DNA of 64,000 nucleotides from CAWCLK01 sp963796225 (lineage in GTDB: Bacteria; Actinomycetota; Nitriliruptoria; Nitriliruptorales; Nitriliruptoraceae), in the NCBI GenBank assembly GCA_963796225.1, contig CAWCLK010000019.1, forward strand, positions 186,001 to 250,000, read 5' to 3'. Under the pieces are notes generated by a model that worked only from the letters and a program-made list of their open reading frames with translations, made no database searches and was not told the origin of the DNA. The translations under genes were made by a program, and so were the position numbers. Shown here in pieces: positions 61,600 through 64,000 of the stretch. Numbering within the stretch: position 1 is the first letter of the stretch; each line of letters starts with the position of its first letter.

Positions 61600-62256
61600 G
61601 TGGCTACCGACCTCCTCACCGCCGCCCAGGTCGGGCAGATGCTGGACCTGGACACCTCCACGGTCTACCGCATGGCGGGGGACGGTCGTCTGGCGGCCGT
61701 GCGCGTGGGGCGCCAGTGGCGCTTCCCCGCCGACCGGCTCGCCCGGGCACTGGAGTCCGGGATCCCGGCGACGGCGGTGGCCTGCGCCCCGTACGTGCCT
61801 GCCACGGGTCCTGCCGCGGGGCCGGTCCCCGACGTCATGTCCACCGTCATGGACCTGGTGGCCCGGGCACTCGGCGTGACCATGCTCGTCACCGACATGC
61901 AGGGCCGCCCCGTCACCGACGTCGCCAACCCCTGTCCGTGGTTCCGCGACCACGCCGGTGACCCACAGGTCGTCGCCGAGTGCCTCGACGAGTGGCGCGC
62001 CCTGGCCAGCGAGCTCGACCTCACGCCCCACTTCCGGATGGGCCGCCACGGCTTCCTGTGCGCTCGCACCTTCCTGCGTTCGGGCACCGAGCTGACCGGC
62101 ATGGTCCTGGTCGGGGGCGTCGCACCCGACGTGGCGGACGCCGGCGCCGACGGCCTGCACCACCTCGACGCCGCGGCGCGCCAGCACGTGCTGGACATGC
62201 TGCCGCGCGTCGCCGCCGCCCTCTCCACCCTCTCTCCGAACAGGAGTCCGTCATGA
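61600..62256 (+). CDS. Regulator with excisionase-type HTH and PocR sensory domain
   Basis: A 218-residue protein. Residues 1-52 are a MerR/excisionase-type helix-turn-helix (LLTAAQVGQMLDLDTSTVYRMAGDGRLAAVRVGRQWRFPADRL). Residues 75-210 resemble the PocR ligand-binding domain (VMDLVARALGVTMLVTDMQGRPVTDVANPCPWF, ECLDEWRALASELDLTPHFRMGRHGFLCARTF), including conserved cysteines that may sense redox or sulfur compounds. It overlaps the flavoprotein gene by 4 bp (ATGA), so regulator and oxidoreductase are made together. GTG 61600 follows a CAGGAG Shine-Dalgarno. Confidence 0.78.
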   Translation: MATDLLTAAQVGQMLDLDTSTVYRMAGDGRLAAVRVGRQWRFPADRLARALESGIPATAVACAPYVPATGPAAGPVPDVMSTVMDLVARALGVTMLVTDMQGRPVTDVANPCPWFRDHAGDPQVVAECLDEWRALASELDLTPHFRMGRHGFLCARTFLRSGTELTGMVLVGGVAPDVADAGADGLHHLDAAARQHVLDMLPRVAAALSTLSPNRSPS

Positions 62257-63497
62257 AGCGTCTGCTGGTCCTCGGCGCGGGGACCGCGGGGACGATGGTC
62301 GTCAACAAGCTGCGACCGCGCCTGCCCGCCTCCGAGTGGCAGATCACGGTCGTCGACCCGTCGACCGGCCACCACTACCAGCCCGGCTACCTGTTCGTGC
62401 CCTTCGGCGCCTACGAGCCCGACGAGCTCGTCCGCCCGACGGCGGCACAGATCTGCGACGGCGTCGAGCTGCGTCGCGGGCAGGTCGACCGGGTCGTGCC
62501 GGACGAGCACCGCGTCCTGCTGGAGGACGGCACCGAGCTCGGCTACGACCAGCTCGTGATCGCCACCGGCACCACGCCCCGCCCCGACCAGACCCCGGGG
62601 ATGCTCGGCGACGAGTGGCGTCGCAGCATCTTCGACTTCTACACCCTGGACGGCGCCACGGCCCTGCGCGACCGGCTGGCGACCTTCGAGGGCGGCCGCG
62701 TGGTGGTCCACATCACCGAGATGCCGATCAAGTGCCCGGTCGCCCCGATGGAGTTCACCTTCCTCGCCGACGCGTTCTTCCGCGAGCGCGGGATGCGGGA
62801 CCGGGTCGAGCTGATCTACGTCACCCCGTTGGACGGGGCGTTCACCAAGCCGACCTGCTCGACCTACCTGGGCGGGATGCTCGACGAGCGCAAGATCGCG
62901 CTGGAGACCGACTTCATGATCGAGTCGATCGACGAGGAGCACAAGGCGCTGGTCAGCTACGACGAGCGCGAGGTGCCCTTCGACCTGCTGGTCACCGTGC
63001 CGCTGAACATGGGCGCGGACTTCGTCGGCCGCAGCGGGCTGGGTGACGAGCTGAACTTCGTCAAGGTCGACAAGCACACGCTGCAGTCGACCCAGTACGA
63101 CGACATCTTCGCCATCGGCGACGCCTCCGACATCCCGGCGTCCAAGGCCGGCTCGGTCGCCCACTTCGCGGTGGACGTCTTCACCGACAACTTCCTCGAC
63201 CACATCCAGGGCCGCCCGATGACCCGGGCGTTCGACGGGCACGCGAACTGCTTCATCGAGTCCGGTGACGGCAAGGCGCTGCTGATCGACTTCAACTACG
63301 ACGTCGAGCCCCTGCCGGGCAAGTACCCCATCCCGGGGGTCGGTCCCTTCAGCCTGCTGCAGGAGACCGAGCTCAACCACTGGGGGAAGCTGCTGTTCCG
63401 GTGGACCTACTGGAACGTGCTGCTGCCCGGACGCGAGCTGCCGTTGCCGGCGCTGATGTCGATGGCCGGCAAGGACGTCCCGGAGGTGACGGCATGA
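62253..63497 (+). CDS. Sulfide:quinone oxidoreductase-like FAD-dependent oxidoreductase
   Basis: A 414-residue flavoprotein: FAD loop LLVLGAGTAGTMVVNKL, GHHYQPGYLFVPFGAYEPDELVRPT (SQR hallmark), LVIATGTTPRPDQTPGM, VVVHITEMPIKCPVAPMEFTFLADAFF (candidate active-site Cys), TKPTCSTYLGGML, FAIGDASDIPASKAGSVAHFAVDVFTDNFL, and the C-terminal amphipathic segment WTYWNVLLPGRELP. It should oxidise sulfide and reduce quinone at the membrane. It is coupled to the HTH-PocR gene upstream and the DUF1641 gene downstream, the latter a frequent SQR partner. Confidence 0.85.
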   Translation: MKRLLVLGAGTAGTMVVNKLRPRLPASEWQITVVDPSTGHHYQPGYLFVPFGAYEPDELVRPTAAQICDGVELRRGQVDRVVPDEHRVLLEDGTELGYDQLVIATGTTPRPDQTPGMLGDEWRRSIFDFYTLDGATALRDRLATFEGGRVVVHITEMPIKCPVAPMEFTFLADAFFRERGMRDRVELIYVTPLDGAFTKPTCSTYLGGMLDERKIALETDFMIESIDEEHKALVSYDEREVPFDLLVTVPLNMGADFVGRSGLGDELNFVKVDKHTLQSTQYDDIFAIGDASDIPASKAGSVAHFAVDVFTDNFLDHIQGRPMTRAFDGHANCFIESGDGKALLIDFNYDVEPLPGKYPIPGVGPFSLLQETELNHWGKLLFRWTYWNVLLPGRELPLPALMSMAGKDVPEVTA

Positions 63498-64000
63498 GCA
63501 CCACGATCGCACTCACCGGCGGCGTCGACGCCCGGCTGGACCACATGGCCGCCCAGCTCGACGAGCTGACCGCCGAGCTGCGCCGGCAGCGCACCCAGAA
63601 GGCCGTGCTGACCGAGCTGCTCGACGAGGTCTCCCACCTGTCGGGGCCAGCGATGGCCAGCCTGACCGAACGGATGCAGGAGGCCGAGGAGCGCGGCTAC
63701 CTCGACTTCGCCCGCAGCAGCCTCGGCGTCGTCGACCGGATCATGACCAACTTCGACGAGGACGACGTCACCGCCCTGGGCGACAACGTCGTGCTGATCC
63801 TCGAGACCGTCAAGGAGATGACCCAGCCCGAGGTCATGACGATGCTCCAGCGCACCGCGCACGTCGTCAACGAGCCGGGCACGGCCCCCACCGAGCCGCC
63901 GTCGCTGTTCGCCCTGCTGCGCGAGATGCGCGAGCCCGAGGTGCGGCTCGGCCTGGCGCGCCTGCTCGCCGTCCTGCGCTCGCTGGCGGCGCAGTCCGCC
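63494..64000 (+). CDS. DUF1641 protein, 3'-truncated by the window end
   Basis: At least 169 residues, open to the window edge. A coiled-coil N-terminus (ARLDHMAAQLDELTAELRRQRTQKAVLTELLDEV) is followed by helical DUF1641-like sequence (RIMTNFDEDDVTALGDNVVLILETVKEMTQPEVMTMLQRT; LREMREPEVRLGLARLLAVLRSL). DUF1641 proteins are commonly encoded beside sulfide:quinone oxidoreductases; their role is unknown, perhaps as a partner or anchor. ATG 63494 overlaps the flavoprotein stop by 4 bp (ATGA). Confidence 0.8.
   Translation, partial: MSTTIALTGGVDARLDHMAAQLDELTAELRRQRTQKAVLTELLDEVSHLSGPAMASLTERMQEAEERGYLDFARSSLGVVDRIMTNFDEDDVTALGDNVVLILETVKEMTQPEVMTMLQRTAHVVNEPGTAPTEPPSLFALLREMREPEVRLGLARLLAVLRSLAAQSA

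Overview
The window is very GC-rich, uses GTG starts freely, has many ATGA/GTGA stop-start overlaps and several leaderless-looking promoters (TAGCGT or TAGGGT about 7-8 nt before a start codon). With a monomeric isocitrate dehydrogenase, PspC/LiaF-type envelope proteins, a DUF222-HNH gene, an LPXTG protein, a wax-ester/diacylglycerol acyltransferase and a PucR regulator, this points to a chromosomal segment of a high-GC actinobacterium. A deep-branching class such as Nitriliruptoria is a guess, not shown by the sequence. No rRNA, tRNA, CRISPR, prophage or insertion sequence was seen.

Layout. 0-7.7 kb: small housekeeping and unknown genes (ACT regulator, DUF4097, DUF3754, DUF1330, flavin-binding fold, lipoprotein), a DUF1326/DUF2182 pair with metal-binding motifs, and two acetyltransferases. 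7.7-12.6 kb: a broken DUF222-HNH gene and an LPXTG-anchored M19 dipeptidase. 12.7-15.3 kb: ferredoxin plus a haem-oxygenase-like diiron enzyme, and a glycosyltransferase. 15.4-21.8 kb: SNF2 helicase with a basic partner, membrane serine protease, endonuclease IV. 22-30 kb: WS/DGAT, P-type ATPase with LiaF-like protein, divergent PspC/LiaF-like/deacetylase operon, phosphoribosyltransferase. 30-39 kb: PAS-GGDEF-EAL protein, a hydrolase/thiolase/reductase set for short-chain acyl-CoA chemistry, DUF2254, a DrrAB-type ABC exporter and a hydroxyacyl-CoA dehydrogenase-like SDR. 39.3-41.6 kb: a three-gene cassette of a degenerate GGDEF protein, an ABM-fold monooxygenase and a cobalamin-binding protein with a CarH-like W-x9-E-H motif. 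41.6-52.7 kb: one tightly packed minus-strand operon of 11 genes (TPP-dependent lyase, BASS transporter, two SDRs, branched-chain-type ABC importer with fused permease, secreted protein, zinc ribbon), with a divergent PucR regulator. 54-55.9 kb: two peptidoglycan amidases. 56-58.2 kb: isocitrate dehydrogenase. 58.5-61.5 kb: UvrA2-like ATPase with divergent MarR. 61.6-64 kb: HTH-PocR regulator, sulfide:quinone oxidoreductase-like flavoprotein and DUF1641 protein, cut by the window end.

Two cross-cutting observations. First, at least 20 one-base (occasionally two-base) frame breaks fall within otherwise well-conserved genes, including isocitrate dehydrogenase, often at G/C homopolymers. Most look like assembly errors, so these genes are given as full-length loci with the breaks noted. 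Second, a 51-bp palindromic element occurs twice, in opposite orientations, each time just past the 3' end of a minus-strand gene.

The best candidates for undescribed biology are the cobalamin/ABM/degenerate-GGDEF cassette, the PucR-controlled uptake and catabolism operon, the ferredoxin/diiron enzyme pair and the PocR-controlled sulfide-oxidation operon.
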